Assembly (NCBI GenBank): GCA_026120035.1
Contig: JALRME010000006.1
Coordinates: 682,001-746,000 of the forward strand
Direction of reading: 5' to 3'
Source: Coleophoma eucalyptorum
Lineage: Eukaryota; Ascomycota; Leotiomycetes; Helotiales; Dermateaceae
Length of the DNA: 64,000 nt
The notes beneath the pieces were generated by a model, which had not been told where the DNA came from, did no database searches, and was given only the letters and a program-made list of their open reading frames with translations. This document shows positions 22,755 through 34,071 of this stretch, piece by piece; within the stretch, counting starts at the first letter, position 1; every line of letters begins with the position of its first letter. The position numbers and the translations under genes were made by a program.

Positions 22755-23559
22755 GTCCCATGACAAACGATTCATGGATTTAATTGCTCAAGATCTTCAT
22801 GTCCTCCCTGCCAGAACTCATCGTGCTACCAAATACCGCCGGTGAGCGGCGATCCAACTAACAGGAAAGCCGCGTCTGCGAATTCAGCGGAAAAGAAACC
22901 GGGCAGAGACTCTCGTTCGCTTTGACGGTTTTAACATCTTATCGCAGTTACCAGCCTTGAGTTGACACCAGAGCAGCGAATAAGAAGCAACGTTTGATAC
23001 ATCTGCTCTAGATGAAGCATGCAATATGCTTGGGAGGTTGTGTTTTCCTTTCCTTATCGCAATATGGATGGCGAATGATATGGCTTTGCGTTGGGGCGAT
23101 CGACAAGAAAATCCACTTTGGAATTCTGCTTTTCTCGGATCATCTTCGCAATTATTTCTATTATTCAGCATAGCAGGAACAATGAGCAGAGAATGTTCGA
23201 TTTTGGTATGACAATTCTAATGCTCGTTTTGGCCGTCTATTAGATCTCAATCACAATACGTTTTCTGCCTGTCATAAACTACGCGGGGTCCGTCGCTTAT
23301 GGCCGAGAACCCTCTTGTCGCAAGAGAACGGAAGTATTATCGAGAATTTCCGTTTAGTTGCGGTCAAGATTCTCAAGTATGCATTCCCTAATGAACCTGC
23401 CGGTTTTAACTGTGACACTCAGAATCATTGCGCAGTATCACAGCGCTTAAGCCTCGAATTGAATTGTTTATGGATCTCCATTACCAAAGACCACGCGTTC
23501 TGGACGGTTTGGGCAACCAGACCCTGTCACTACAAAGTTACTGTGAACTTGCAGGTCAG
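22755..23559. other. Convergent intergenic region before RIB7
   Basis: About 800 bases between two convergent 3' ends. Several short open frames exist on both strands without domain features. I see no gene. Confidence 0.5.
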
Positions 23560-24384
23560 CTAGTTTATCTTGCCAGCCATAACAACGTCCTGGCCAAGAG
23601 GAATCCATCTGACATGTGCCAGGTGAGCTTCATTCTGCGCAGCATTGGACCTGGGTGGAGAGACAACAACACCACCATCACCAAGATAAGTTGGGGCAAT
23701 TGTGACGATAACGCTGCTGATCCACTTCTGATTCTTTTTCTTCAGAAGATCATTGATCACAGTGGCACCACCTTCAATCATAATACTTCGCACTCCCGTC
23801 ACAGCAAGGTTGGTGAGAAGGATCTCCCAGTCTATGCCGGACTCTGATCCAGCATACGGTCCGACTCTCACAACATTCTTCCAGATCTTCTCATCCACGT
23901 TCTCACTGTCAGCAATGATCCACCATGGAGCTCGACCAACCCCAGTGGCGGCGTTTTCGAGCAGTTTTGGTGTCCTGCTTGGATCCAGTTTTTTCCGAGG
24001 GTCTAGTACAAACGGGCGAGGCTGCTGATCTAGGCTAACCACAGACTGCCCATCATTACTGAATCTTGAATTCAGACCAGGATTGTCAGCCTCTGCCGTT
24101 CCTCTGCCGACTAAAATGGCATCGTGCTGGCTCCGAAGAAAATGGGTCATGGCCTTGGTCTCTGGACCGGAAAGAATGGTTTGCAGGCCGGGTTGGAGCG
24201 ATATCTGGCTGTCCAGAGAGGTGGCGTAGGTGAGGGTTACATGGGGCAGGTGTGTTGAGGAGTGGAAAGGTGGCAGGCCAGCGGCATTCTCTTGCAGATA
24301 AGTCGTACGCGGCGGAGGCAAATAGTGACTCAGTTGTTCCTGGTGGTCGGCAGGGAAGACCAAGGGCGCAGGTTTGGAAGGCAT
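23560..24384 (-). CDS. RIB7: RIB7, pyrimidinone 5'-phosphate reductase of riboflavin synthesis
   Basis: This enzyme reduces 2,5-diamino-6-ribosylamino-4(3H)-pyrimidinone 5'-phosphate with NADPH, an early step of fungal riboflavin synthesis. The single exon from ATG at 24384 gives 274 residues, the usual length. Signatures of the RibD C-terminal reductase fold are visible: PHVTLTYATSLDSQIS, SQHDAILVGRGTAEADNPGL with the substrate-binding Asn-Pro, RPFVLDP, and SIMIEGGATVINDLL carrying the Glu-Gly-Gly NADPH-site motif. The frame is open for a further 111 codons upstream. I chose MPSKPAPLVFPADH because it places the enzyme core at the normal distance from the N-terminus. An N-terminally extended form starting at 24717 cannot be excluded. 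Confidence 0.92.
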   Translation of the reverse strand: MPSKPAPLVFPADHQEQLSHYLPPPRTTYLQENAAGLPPFHSSTHLPHVTLTYATSLDSQISLQPGLQTILSGPETKAMTHFLRSQHDAILVGRGTAEADNPGLNSRFSNDGQSVVSLDQQPRPFVLDPRKKLDPSRTPKLLENAATGVGRAPWWIIADSENVDEKIWKNVVRVGPYAGSESGIDWEILLTNLAVTGVRSIMIEGGATVINDLLKKKNQKWISSVIVTIAPTYLGDGGVVVSPPRSNAAQNEAHLAHVRWIPLGQDVVMAGKIN

Positions 24385-25874
24385 TGTTCCAAGGGGAGTG
24401 GATGGTGAGTTGTGGTGAGTGCTGGACCTGCAGCAAGCAAGGGAAAGGCTGTTGTTCAGCCTTGTTGAAATTAACTCGTTCGAGGATAGCGTGGCCGTGC
24501 AAGGGCTAAGCTTTTCAAGGCAAGCGTCCGATAATGCAGCAACACCTGCATTGCCAGGCGGCGCGTGGAATTGCGATTTGTCTTTCCTATCTTCCTCCTT
24601 TCCCATCCCCCGTCGCGTTGGCTTTGCATTCACCTCAACTTCAACAACCTTGTTCCCCAACCCGGTTGCACTGCTGGTACGGGACGATAGCGAACCTGGC
24701 GGTGCTCGGTACATCAATCCTGGATTGCTTGGCTATCTGTCATCTTCACCTGCAGTCCATGGACTAGGTCACGCAGTTCTGATCTAAGTGAAGGAGGACT
24801 CTGCCCAACGATGACCCCCTCGCCTTCGCACCGCGCAGGTCCTACCCTACCGGCATAGCGCAACGCGCACCGTGCCTCCCCCTTCACTTCACTGCTGTGC
24901 CCCTGAATTACGCAGCATGCGGGAGGACTCTGCCATTCGCCCTCTTTGCGCAATCTACCAGGTTCGTCCGAACATCAGCAAAGCTGTCCTCTTAAGAAAC
25001 AATGTACCCGGCAACCAATCACCACGGCCAGCTGCTATCGTGGTGCTGCGCAGTGCTTGTGCAGCATGTTTCATCAAAATGAGCCCCATATAGGATATGG
25101 CCAAGCATCAATCAAAAATCCATTGAACAAGGTGAACGGGGAATTAAGCTTGATGTCTAGATTCTCGTGCGTCCTGGCCCTGACCATCCCCCTCGTCCCT
25201 TATATTATGGTATCGCGGATGGTGTAGGTAAAATATTTTCCTTACTGTTCGTGCACCTTTCTTTGCACTCTTGTTTGCTGGCTGCTGCGTCGCTTGCTCC
25301 ATTCTCGGACCTGAACTCCACTTACATTCCTTTCTTCTGGCTCGGTGACAAATCCTTACAGAGAAGTTGCAAGCACTCGTGGTAATCACCTACTACTCCT
25401 CTCGCGCCGCTTGTCTGTCTGGGTTCACGCAAGGCGTCGGAATTCTAGACTGAGGCCCCCCATCCCTTCTCACGGTCTTGCATCTTATATGCCGGTTTTT
25501 CCACGCACGCACCCAACCATTGTCAATCGCTATATTTTTCTGTGCCCAACTTGGCTTCTTGCGGCTGGACTTCGATTGGAGCCGGTAAAACTCGAGATCA
25601 CCGTCGTTCCGTACATTCTTAGCTGTGCTCTCCACTTGTATTCCCCTCGCCTAAAGAAGCGATCAACCTCATGAATACTTCCGAATAGCGAATTACGGCC
25701 ATCCCCAGTCATTCTTTCCATATACAGAGGCAGAGCCTTCTTTTTTTTTTCACACGGTAGCACCATCTTCCAAAATATCTGCAGGCCTTCCCTCAAAGGA
25801 AACTGCGCGCCTAGAAGCGACAGCAAACGTCTACTCCTTCTTTCCCAAACCTTCAAGCACCTACTCTCCGAACC
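24385..25874. other. Divergent intergenic region RIB7 / GH5
   Basis: 1.5 kb between divergently transcribed genes. The RIB7-proximal 333 bases stay open in the RIB7 frame. The GH5-proximal part is pyrimidine-rich, with a T-run at 25741-25750 close to the start codon, typical of a secreted-enzyme promoter and leader. No other gene is supported. Confidence 0.5.
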
Positions 25875-27578
25875 ATGATATTGCAAGCAATACCGTCGGC
25901 TTTGCTAGCCGCATTGCTATTTTCCAATATTGGTGCTGCACGTCTACCAAGGCGGAAGACAGCAACTGTTGCCGCGTCCGAAATCTCTTCGGTGTACGCT
26001 AGTTCGGATTCAGCAGCAGAAACCGTCACTGTGGAAGAGTTCAGCACCGAGACAGTCATTGTTACAAGTGTTGTGACGGTCGTTCCTGTACCCTTGACTA
26101 CTGCGCCTGGCGTTTTCTGGCCAGGATATGCTTCAGGTTCAGGTACAGGCTCAGGTTATGGGTCGGGAACTGGTAGTAGATTCGCTCGACCCACAGGATA
26201 TTCAAACCACACAGGCAACTCCACATCACCAAAGAATCAGACTAGTCAAGTAAGAACTTCAACACCTGCTATTGACGATACAACGCGAAAGAGCTCCTCA
26301 ATCACCACCCCAAGTTCTTTGGTGACCAAAACAACATCTTCCAGTTCTTCAAGTACCTTGGCAACTGCATCGCCATCGACAACCTCAAACTCTACAACCA
26401 TTCCTTTTCTCCGAGGTGTGAACCTTGGCGGCTGGTTGGTCCTCGAGAAGTGGATGGACAGCGACGTTTTCCAGGGTAGCTTCGCCAATGCTGTTGACCA
26501 ATATACATTTGATAGTATTTCTGGTGCCGCAAGCGCTCTTGCAACTCACTGGGAGACCTACCTTACTGAAAGTGATATTCAGGCAATTGCTGCCACTGGG
26601 ATGAATGCACTGCGTATCCCAATTGGCTTCTGGGCATACAATAACACAGACACTCCATATATCAAAGGTGCTGATGCATATCTTGAAAAGGCCATCGGAT
26701 GGGCTCGTGACGCAGGAATGAAGGTTTGGGTGGATTGTCACGGATCACCTGGATCCCAGAATGGCTTTGATAACTCTGGACACGCCACCGATGTTCAATG
26801 GCAACAAGATGATAATCAAGCACGATCCATCTCAGTCCTGGAGACGATGGCTACTAAGTACGGAGCTGCCGAGTATGCTGATGTCGTTGTTGGGCTTGAA
26901 CTTGTCAATGAGCCAATCTCCTGGGGCAACAACGACTTCTCAACCACACAAGCCTGGACTAAAGAAGCTTACAGCGCTGTTAGAGCAGCAGCTGAAAACA
27001 AGAACTTGGTGATTGTTATGCACGATTCCTTCATGGGCCCACAGTCTTGGACAAGCTTTGCAGAAACATTGGATAGTGATGGCGGCAAAACATTCGGTAT
27101 CGACACACATCTATATCAACTTTACACCGACGCAGACAATGCCCTAACTCAGGAGCAACATATCACTGAAGCTTGCGGCTGGGGCGCCAATTTATCAAAT
27201 GCAAATGCAATTGCGCCAACATACGTCGGTGAATGGTCAGCCGCAACAAACATCTGCGTAAACCCTGATGGATCTACCACAGCTGGTACTACCTGTTCTA
27301 CTTCTGGCTGCCAGTGTCAATCAGCGAACTTCGATGACTGGAACGATAACATGATTGCAGCGGTCGGCAAGTATGTCGAGGCTCAGCTTGATACCTTTGA
27401 GGCTAGCTCCAGCGGCTACTTCATCTGGAGTGCCAAAGGCCCGGGTGGATGGGGCTTCCTGAATGACATCGAAAAGGGTGTCTTTCCTAACCCAGTCACG
27501 AGCCGGAAATACTCGGCCCAGTGCAGTTCATACTCGAGAAGACGGGACGAGCGCGGTTCTTTGATCGAGTTCTCTTGA
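25875..27578 (+). CDS. Secreted GH5 exo-1,3-beta-glucanase-like enzyme with Ser/Thr-rich stalk
   Basis: The single exon encodes 567 residues. A signal peptide (MILQAIPSALLAALLFSNIGAA) is followed by about 150 residues rich in Ser, Thr and Gly, including the repeat GSGTGSGYGSGTGS. These are likely O-glycosylated. The catalytic domain begins near residue 176 with the diagnostic FLRGVNLGGWLVLEKW of fungal GH5 exo-beta-1,3-glucanases. The general acid/base is expected in LELVNEPISW (Glu about 346), and the nucleophile in YVGEWSAAT (Glu about 453). Substrate-site WVDCHGSPGSQNGFDNSGH is intact, and a cysteine-rich insert (CSTSGCQCQS) sits near the second Glu. The likely role is remodelling of cell-wall beta-1,3-glucan or nutrition. 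The stalk suggests retention in the wall. Confidence 0.9.
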   Translation: MILQAIPSALLAALLFSNIGAARLPRRKTATVAASEISSVYASSDSAAETVTVEEFSTETVIVTSVVTVVPVPLTTAPGVFWPGYASGSGTGSGYGSGTGSRFARPTGYSNHTGNSTSPKNQTSQVRTSTPAIDDTTRKSSSITTPSSLVTKTTSSSSSSTLATASPSTTSNSTTIPFLRGVNLGGWLVLEKWMDSDVFQGSFANAVDQYTFDSISGAASALATHWETYLTESDIQAIAATGMNALRIPIGFWAYNNTDTPYIKGADAYLEKAIGWARDAGMKVWVDCHGSPGSQNGFDNSGHATDVQWQQDDNQARSISVLETMATKYGAAEYADVVVGLELVNEPISWGNNDFSTTQAWTKEAYSAVRAAAENKNLVIVMHDSFMGPQSWTSFAETLDSDGGKTFGIDTHLYQLYTDADNALTQEQHITEACGWGANLSNANAIAPTYVGEWSAATNICVNPDGSTTAGTTCSTSGCQCQSANFDDWNDNMIAAVGKYVEAQLDTFEASSSGYFIWSAKGPGGWGFLNDIEKGVFPNPVTSRKYSAQCSSYSRRRDERGSLIEFS

Positions 27579-28544
27579 GGAAACAAACTCCTCTCCTCTC
27601 TTAGTTTGCTGCCTATGTGGTTGGATTCCATAATCTTGAGTTGGTGTCCTTCCGGATGTCTAATATCTTCTACCACTACTTTCTTCTCCTATTTCACTTC
27701 TTATTGCAGCTTGATGCTCTGTCATCACTGGATGATGATTATGATGCTTCTTACGGATGAACATGGATTGATGAGACAGGAATGACGACGATGGATCAAG
27801 ACGGACTTTTATGGTTATTTGGATCTACACAAAATATTTCACTTCTTTTCTCCGAACAACTATGTTTGCATGGCTCGTTCTTTGTACCTAGTCTTTTTAT
27901 ATATATAGATCTGATGAAACTAAATAGATCATGTTAGAAGGAACAGACCACATGCTTTTACTTTTGACGGCTCTGTAGTTTGAGAAGTGCGTGTACTTAC
28001 TGTCTAAAACGAGGCAATGGCAGTCTTCCCTGCTTCGCAGAGAATTTACGAGGATAGTATTAACAATACGAGAGATGTAGTTGTTAGGCAGGTGGGATCA
28101 GAAATATAACTCAGGTTTCCGAAGTTGTTCCAGGCGATGAAATCTTCCGTGTTCGACGTGAAACCTGTAATATCTTACGCGTAATGATAAATCAAGCTTA
28201 TGTAAGAACATCTCTTTACATATCTATCCTTTTGAGGGGAGGCTGATGAGCCAGACAAGGGAGAAGGGGCCTGTACTTTCCCACAGAGCGCCGAAGAATA
28301 AAGGATTAAAATGTATGCTTGCAATGAGCAGTATTGGCAATAAAAAGTAAACGCCAAAGGTAATAGACATAAATGCATAAAACATATGTGCACAGAAGCA
28401 ATCCGCAGCAGCCGCTCATTTTCAGAATCCCAAGTATAGTTCGAACAAACATATAAGAGTATTTCCTCCTACGGTATCAAGCCGCAATAAACCACACTGC
28501 AGTGCAACACCCGTCTCTCGGAGTTGTGATTGGGAAAGAAGCAA
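27579..28544. other. Convergent intergenic region after GH5
   Basis: Facing 3' UTRs and AT-rich spacer. TATATATATAG lies near 27898-27910. No supportable gene. Confidence 0.5.
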
Positions 28545-29961
28545 TCATAGCATATTCCCTTTCTTGATCTCGTCATCACTCAGGGTCCTATTCTGCATCC
28601 GCCCAGGAACGGGATGCATCAGAACCGGTGCAGCATTGAAGCTCTTGAAACCATGCTCGCTCGGCTGGGACCAATGCTTCTGATCATTCGCAACGTTCGT
28701 CATCTCGATCCTCTCACCGGACTCCTCATCCTCGGGGATAGTAACCTTCTTGTCGTGCTCTCTCGACCAATCTCTCGACCAGTCCCGTGTATGATACAGT
28801 GAATCTGTCGCCGACACAGGACTTGTATACTGGCTATGGTATGGGCTGAATGTCTGGATATGATCATCCTTATCATTCCCAACGACAGGAGAAGTTGCCA
28901 GGCCCCATGATCTATTCATAAGCGGGCGTGTGCTCATCGGACTGTCGAAGAACGATGCGCCAAACATGCTACTGGGACTATTGCCGAACGGGCCTTTTCC
29001 ACCAGATGTCTGCTGAGTTTGTTGCTTTTGAAATTCGGCGAAGCCACTGGCTTTCTGGCGAGCGGCGAGTTCGCGGCGTCGGCGTCGTTTGCCGAAGGTT
29101 ATTACTAGGAAGCCGGCAATAGTGAGAAGGAAGACCAGGGAGCCTACTACAATTCCCACGACAGCGTCCAGTGTGAGGGTTCCTGCCGAGCGATTGTACG
29201 ATAATGTGGAGCTAGGCGTGGGTGCGGTGACGTTAACTTGCGCAGTTGAGAAGATCGAGCCTTGAAGGGAAAGTCGGCTTCCTGCCGATGGCTCGAGTGA
29301 ACATGCTGCGGCAACCACTGTAACAACTGCATAGATTGATCCCGTCAGTGAATGTTTCCAAGATTCTTGTCCTGACCCGGAGTCATGAACTGTACTTACA
29401 ATTCGCAAGGTAGTTCTCGTTTCCTACTTCCCGTAGACATGAGGCACATTGACCACTGATGCCACTGGGCAGTGAGGGGCAGTAGGAATAAGTACTTGAG
29501 GTTGTGACCAGGTTATCAAACTCATAGGCATCTTGCAAAGGAGCGCAAGAAAAACTATTTGCAATCAGCTAAATCCACTAATAATACTGGAGCCATCTTG
29601 GACAGTGTCGCCCTAGAACATACCTCGTCAGGCATGGAGTACTGGCCAAAGCCGTGTTGTTATCAAATCCGAATAAACATGCGGCTAGTGTATATCGCAG
29701 GTTGTAAATTGCAGCCTGAAGATCTGTCTGATTTGTGGTCGGATCCTGATAAGTACTGCCCAATTCACAGGCCAAGCAGCTCTCAAATGTCGTTCCACCA
29801 GTCGAATATATATAATCAGCGTCATCGCAGGTAATATCGAATAAGCTTGTACTGGTAAGGACGTTACCGCACTTTACGGCGCATTGTGATGACGGTGCTA
29901 CGAGAACTGTGTGTACTGTAATCGGCAAGGCCAATATGAGAGAGAGTATCAGCGGACGCAT
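28545..29961 (-). CDS. Receptor-like single-pass membrane protein, paralogue A
   Basis: No named family is recognised. Exons are 29624-29961, 29400-29554 and 28545-29326 (424 residues). The layout is a signal peptide (about 1-18), a cysteine-rich ectodomain, one membrane helix (about 218-241, AVVGIVVGSLVFLLTIAGFL), a basic stop-transfer KRRRRREL, and a 180-residue Ser-rich cytosolic tail. The ectodomain carries DDADYIYSTGGTTFESCLAC, YNLRYTLAAC, SYC...CASCLREVGN and LEPSAGSRLSLQGSIFS. All of these recur in the gene at 40075-41905, which also shares the last intron position and phase. Such a layout suits a wall or surface sensor. The acidic cluster near ESGERIEMTNV is the only tail landmark. 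Function is unknown. Confidence 0.8.
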
Positions 29962-31745
29962 GGTTTGAGGCCTTATCGCGTCTTAGACTGGCGCCAGGAA
30001 ATTGCTCTTTTCACATGTGGTGACCCTGTGGCCCTCCCCGTTCATGCGGCACGCAAGGACTCGATTGGACTTTGAAAACGAACGTAGCTATGAAAGAGGG
30101 CCGCAAGAACGATGGAAGTGCGGTCGCACGACGATAAGGACTCAAGTATATTATGACGGGTGACGATAACCAAAAACCAAGAGGTATCCGCTGCACAATG
30201 TGACAAAGGATGCCTGGTTAGGTGAATAAGGCATAGGCTAACGGGAGCAGGCAAGGCAAGCTTCGAAATGAAGATATGTAAAGAGCGAGGACTACCTCGC
30301 CATCTTAATAGCTAGCTCCCTGGTACTGCAGGTGGGAGAGAAAGAAAAAACAATAAGCATCAGTCCACGCTGGGTTGTGCTACGGTATCGTGTCGTATGG
30401 CATACTCTTCTCTGCAGACAGCCGGCATCTAATGCACGAGAAGTGATGGAAAGAAGCAGCAGCAAGTCCTTACGAACGAATCCGGATCCCTTGAGGGCGA
30501 TTCGGCTGGAGAATCCCCTGCAGACTACTGCCGGACCCCTGAACGATGGTCACAATTAACCGCCTCTGGGATGCGATGCCCGAGGTTGATTGGCGATGGA
30601 GAGACGGGTGCATCTTGTGATTATGCCAGTACGGTCGTCGACTTTTGACAAGCTCTTCCCGTCAAAGGTGTGCCTGGTTGGGGGCGGAGGCCTTCTTGCT
30701 CTGACTGAATCCTGTAAGCCCGCTAAACGATGGTAAGCTGTCTGACTGGACGGATCGAACATGGCAGTATAAAGCAACTGTGATGAGAAAACCAAGGTAT
30801 TCGTGCGACAGTCAAGACAGCGCAACGCCACCCAATCCGTACAGGCACGGAGGCTGGGGTGAGCGCGGAGAATATAGCGCGTATTTTCTAGTGTACTGCT
30901 GTCGCGGCGCAGTCGATTACGTGTTGAGTTGCAATATTTGGGTGATAGGAAGGGAAGTTTCGTGATGATGGGAGAGGATTGGATATGTGGTGATGGACAA
31001 AGCATTGGAGATCTAGCTTAATGCAAGAGTGAGTTGGGTCGGCGGCCCGCACCATAGCTCATTGGCGAGGCGAGATGTGACGAGTTGCGGCGTCGACGGC
31101 GAAAAAGACCGATGCTGAGATGCTACACCAAGACCATGACAAGTCTGACAGCTGTCCAAATGCAAAGGAAGATACTAATTCCTGAGAATGGCCCCCAGAA
31201 TCCCCCGGATCCTAGATACTGGGTCAGACCGCGCGCTAAACTTTGCGGCGTACATATGCCAGGATGTCAATTTGTCGCCATGGAGTGACGGTGTGCTTGA
31301 TTTCTGGCAAGCGCAATGCTTAAGCCGCAAGAACGGGGATCTCAAAGGCTTGGTTTTAAGTTTGAGTTACAATATTAGCGCTGACTCAGGGGCAGAATAT
31401 TAATCAGGATACTTTGCATCAGATGTGCATACTCTTACGACTTGTCGGCAGTCGAGCGGGCTGACCATTATCGAGTGAGTCCTATTAGATCTTGAGTGCG
31501 ACCCTGATATACTAGTATAGCATCTAAGCCGCGGAGATTTTGCAATATATGGTCAGCTCAGCCTAGCACAAGCTAGATAACAATATGATGGTGAGGGTGC
31601 AAGGCTTTCAATTTTGGACACTCCGACCCTAGTAGACTATCAAATAGCAAGTATATACAGAAAATATGGTTGGTATCTCGCATGCCAGCATTCCTTCTGA
31701 CTACAGAGTACAGAACTAGTCATAATTCATCATTGATCAAGACGT
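29962..31745. other. 1.8-kb gap, paralogue A promoter to AA9 3' end
   Basis: Both flanking genes are on the minus strand, so this holds the upstream region of paralogue A and the AA9 3' UTR. An open frame of about 150 codons at 30556-31005 (minus) lacks any domain, bias or conserved-looking motif, and I do not call it. No repeats or RNAs were recognised. Confidence 0.5.
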
Positions 31746-32599
31746 TCATCCTGTGAAGACGTCTGTTGGTCCTGGGATTGTATAGTTGTTGATGGTGGAA
31801 TAGATATCGATCAGGATTCCCGGATCCGTGGCTGTGACAGTGAGCATGTGGATGCGAAGTTGGATACTACGGAACTTACCAGAATAAGCACCAGGGAAGA
31901 GAACACCAGCAGGCGTAGCAGTGCCGGATCCAGAAACGTTGATTTGGTAGCACGACATATAGAATTGTGCACCACCTTCACTGCCTGCTGCATGCAACGC
32001 AATGACCTCAGCACGTATAAGGTAGTTTCCTGGAGCAAGGTCTGACGGGAGAGTGAAACTTCGGTGTCCGCAATTAGCATTGAGGGATTGCTATGCTTGT
32101 TAGTGTTTTGTACTCGAAATGGGCACATGAATTTACAGTTCCCCACCACTTTGTGGTAACATTGTATCCTTCCTCGTCAACCTTGAACCATTCCCCATCC
32201 CCCGCATTGGTTGTAGCGTCAGCAACCTTAGATAGGTAGATGATGATCGGTCCATAATGTGCTCCTCCGATAGCTTCATTGGCGCATGAACGATCGTTTG
32301 GTTGTTGATGCATTTCAACAGTGACATTTGCTCCAGCTAACATTCATGTTAGAACAGCAAACACAATAAGTGACATACTGACCTGGGACGGAGCACAATC
32401 CAGAGATGCCTGTGGCACCACCCACATTGCACCTGAGGTCAGTGGAAGTTACATCCGTAACAGGACTATTACTTGATGGAACTCGGGTGCAGTTCTCAGC
32501 TTGATCAACACCGTCAACCCAAAGCTGCTGAAAAGTGGCATGGCCGAGAACGGTGGACGCTGATGCCAGAAAAGCGAATGTAGTAAAGAATGACTTCAT
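31746..32599 (-). CDS. AA9 lytic polysaccharide monooxygenase (formerly GH61)
   Basis: A secreted copper enzyme that oxidatively cleaves cellulose or related beta-glucans. Four exons are read: 32383-32599, 32137-32336, 31880-32090 and 31746-31831. They give 237 residues, a single-domain enzyme with no carbohydrate-binding module. The signal peptide ends before His20 (LG|HATFQQLWVDG), which becomes the N-terminal His of the copper brace. The second brace His is His99 in GGAHYGPIIIYLSK. The conserved outer-sphere residues His172, Gln181 and the axial Tyr183 lie in ALHAAGSEGGAQFYMSC. The end TDPGILIDIYSTINNYTIPGP is typical. The introns are 46-48 nt. All active-site positions are intact. Confidence 0.95.
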
Positions 32600-34071
32600 T
32601 TTGAAGAAAGAGTAGATACTGAAAAGAAGTTTGAGGATGATCAGCGATGGCCATCCTCGGGAAATCTTCCTCTGTTATAAAAGCCCATTTTAACCATAAG
32701 AACATGGACGTTTTGGATAAAATAAACATCATATATGTGCCGGAATAAGTCTAAGAAGCTAGCGATGTAGGAATAGGAAAATAGGTGAGGTAAAAGGTGC
32801 AATGTTGAGGACAAGCTTAAATTTGCCTGAAACTGAAACAAACACCCACGGTACTATGGACCGCAGAAATCTTGGCATCAATGTAAACTTAATTGACGCG
32901 ATCAAACAGAACCATGCATAGACCACTACAGTATCTAGATGCTACACTGTCGGCCAATGATGGATTCAATTGCCGTAATCGAGATTCGGGGATGATCATG
33001 TACCGCTGGCACTGGATCCATATCGAATATATTACTTCTGAAGGATTGGATGAACAGTGGATATGCCGAGCAGGTACACGAAGGAACCCCGCATTCAAGG
33101 ATGTCTATTTGAACCAAGTTTGTCATTTGCCAATGCCTTTGGACCTGATGCACCAAAAATCAGAATATTGCCCACGGGGAAACGGAAAAAGGGTATGGTA
33201 CTTTGTATGCGCCACGGCCGTTGAGCTATACCCCAACATTTAACAAAGCATTCAACCTGTCAAAGAATAAAAACTACCGATACTCAGAAGGTGTTCAGGA
33301 AGAGGGTTGTTTAGCGATGGGTGTCATTTTGGAAAAAAGATGATGATCTGAGGTTGAGAAACCTCACTCAGTTCGAGGAACGGAAGACTGTAAGCGACTT
33401 TTACTGAGTGGGTCTAAGGCCAGAAAAGACGCCTTCACCACTTGGCCTTCAATTGGAGGCCAGCTCGCGATGTGCAACAAACGCTGCGCTCTGCATGATG
33501 GTGGCTACGCAGTGGTATTTGTGACTGACAGTGCAGGGAAAAGAGCAACATTATGGCGCAGTATGTCTGCCGCCAAAGTTCCCGCCTTCTTCGCCGTGGA
33601 AATCAACAAATATCTTTCGAATCTCCTTATGCTGGGGTTGTAGTACATAGTACATGTCGCTTTGAGTAAGATATAGAACAGTTAATATTCTGATATTCAT
33701 GATAAAAATGAAGGACAAGAGGTACATCAAGCGGTACGCTGAATAGACCATCAAGGCATCCATCGACCGTGGGTGATTTCCTACCCGCATAAGAATAATA
33801 GAAGTTTCCATCATAATAAAAAAACTTGATACAAACTAATCTGGCGGCAGAACTGTATGAAAACTGGTACAGAGAAGGGGAAAAATAGACAAAAAGACTA
33901 GAACGCCTTCAGCTCCTTCGCTTTGCGTTCTGTGTCTCGCAGAACAAACGCCTTAATTCCAAATTCCGTGAGATGCAAAATCCCGGTTCTCATTCATGAG
34001 GGCCCCCCCCTCTCTATATATATATCAAGCGCGCCTAAGAAGGCGCATCTAGAAGATTTTGTTCTTTTCTT
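32600..34071. other. 1.5-kb gap, AA9 promoter / NTA1 3' end
   Basis: This is the upstream region of AA9 and the downstream region of NTA1, both on the minus strand. A C-run followed by a TA repeat (CCCCCCCCTCTCTATATATATATC) spans about 34003-34026. A 34-codon minus-strand frame ending at 33551 reads like coding sequence (YYVLQPQHKEIRKIFVDFHG), but I could not build a spliced gene around it. Confidence 0.5.

Noticed and set aside
24385..24717. 111-codon N-terminal extension of RIB7
   Set aside because: Open, but without family similarity, and the 274-residue form already has the full enzyme length. Kept as a remote alternative only.
30556..31005. Minus-strand frame of 149 codons
   Set aside because: No signal peptide, domain or conserved-looking block. 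The composition is Arg/Ser/Pro-rich and typical of chance frames in GC-richer spacer.
32893..33243. Plus-strand frame of 116 codons
   Set aside because: No recognisable motif, and it sits in the AA9 upstream region. Not enough to call a gene.
34003..34026. C-run and TA repeat as a transposon end or origin
   Set aside because: A simple-sequence tract with no inverted partner or target duplication found nearby.
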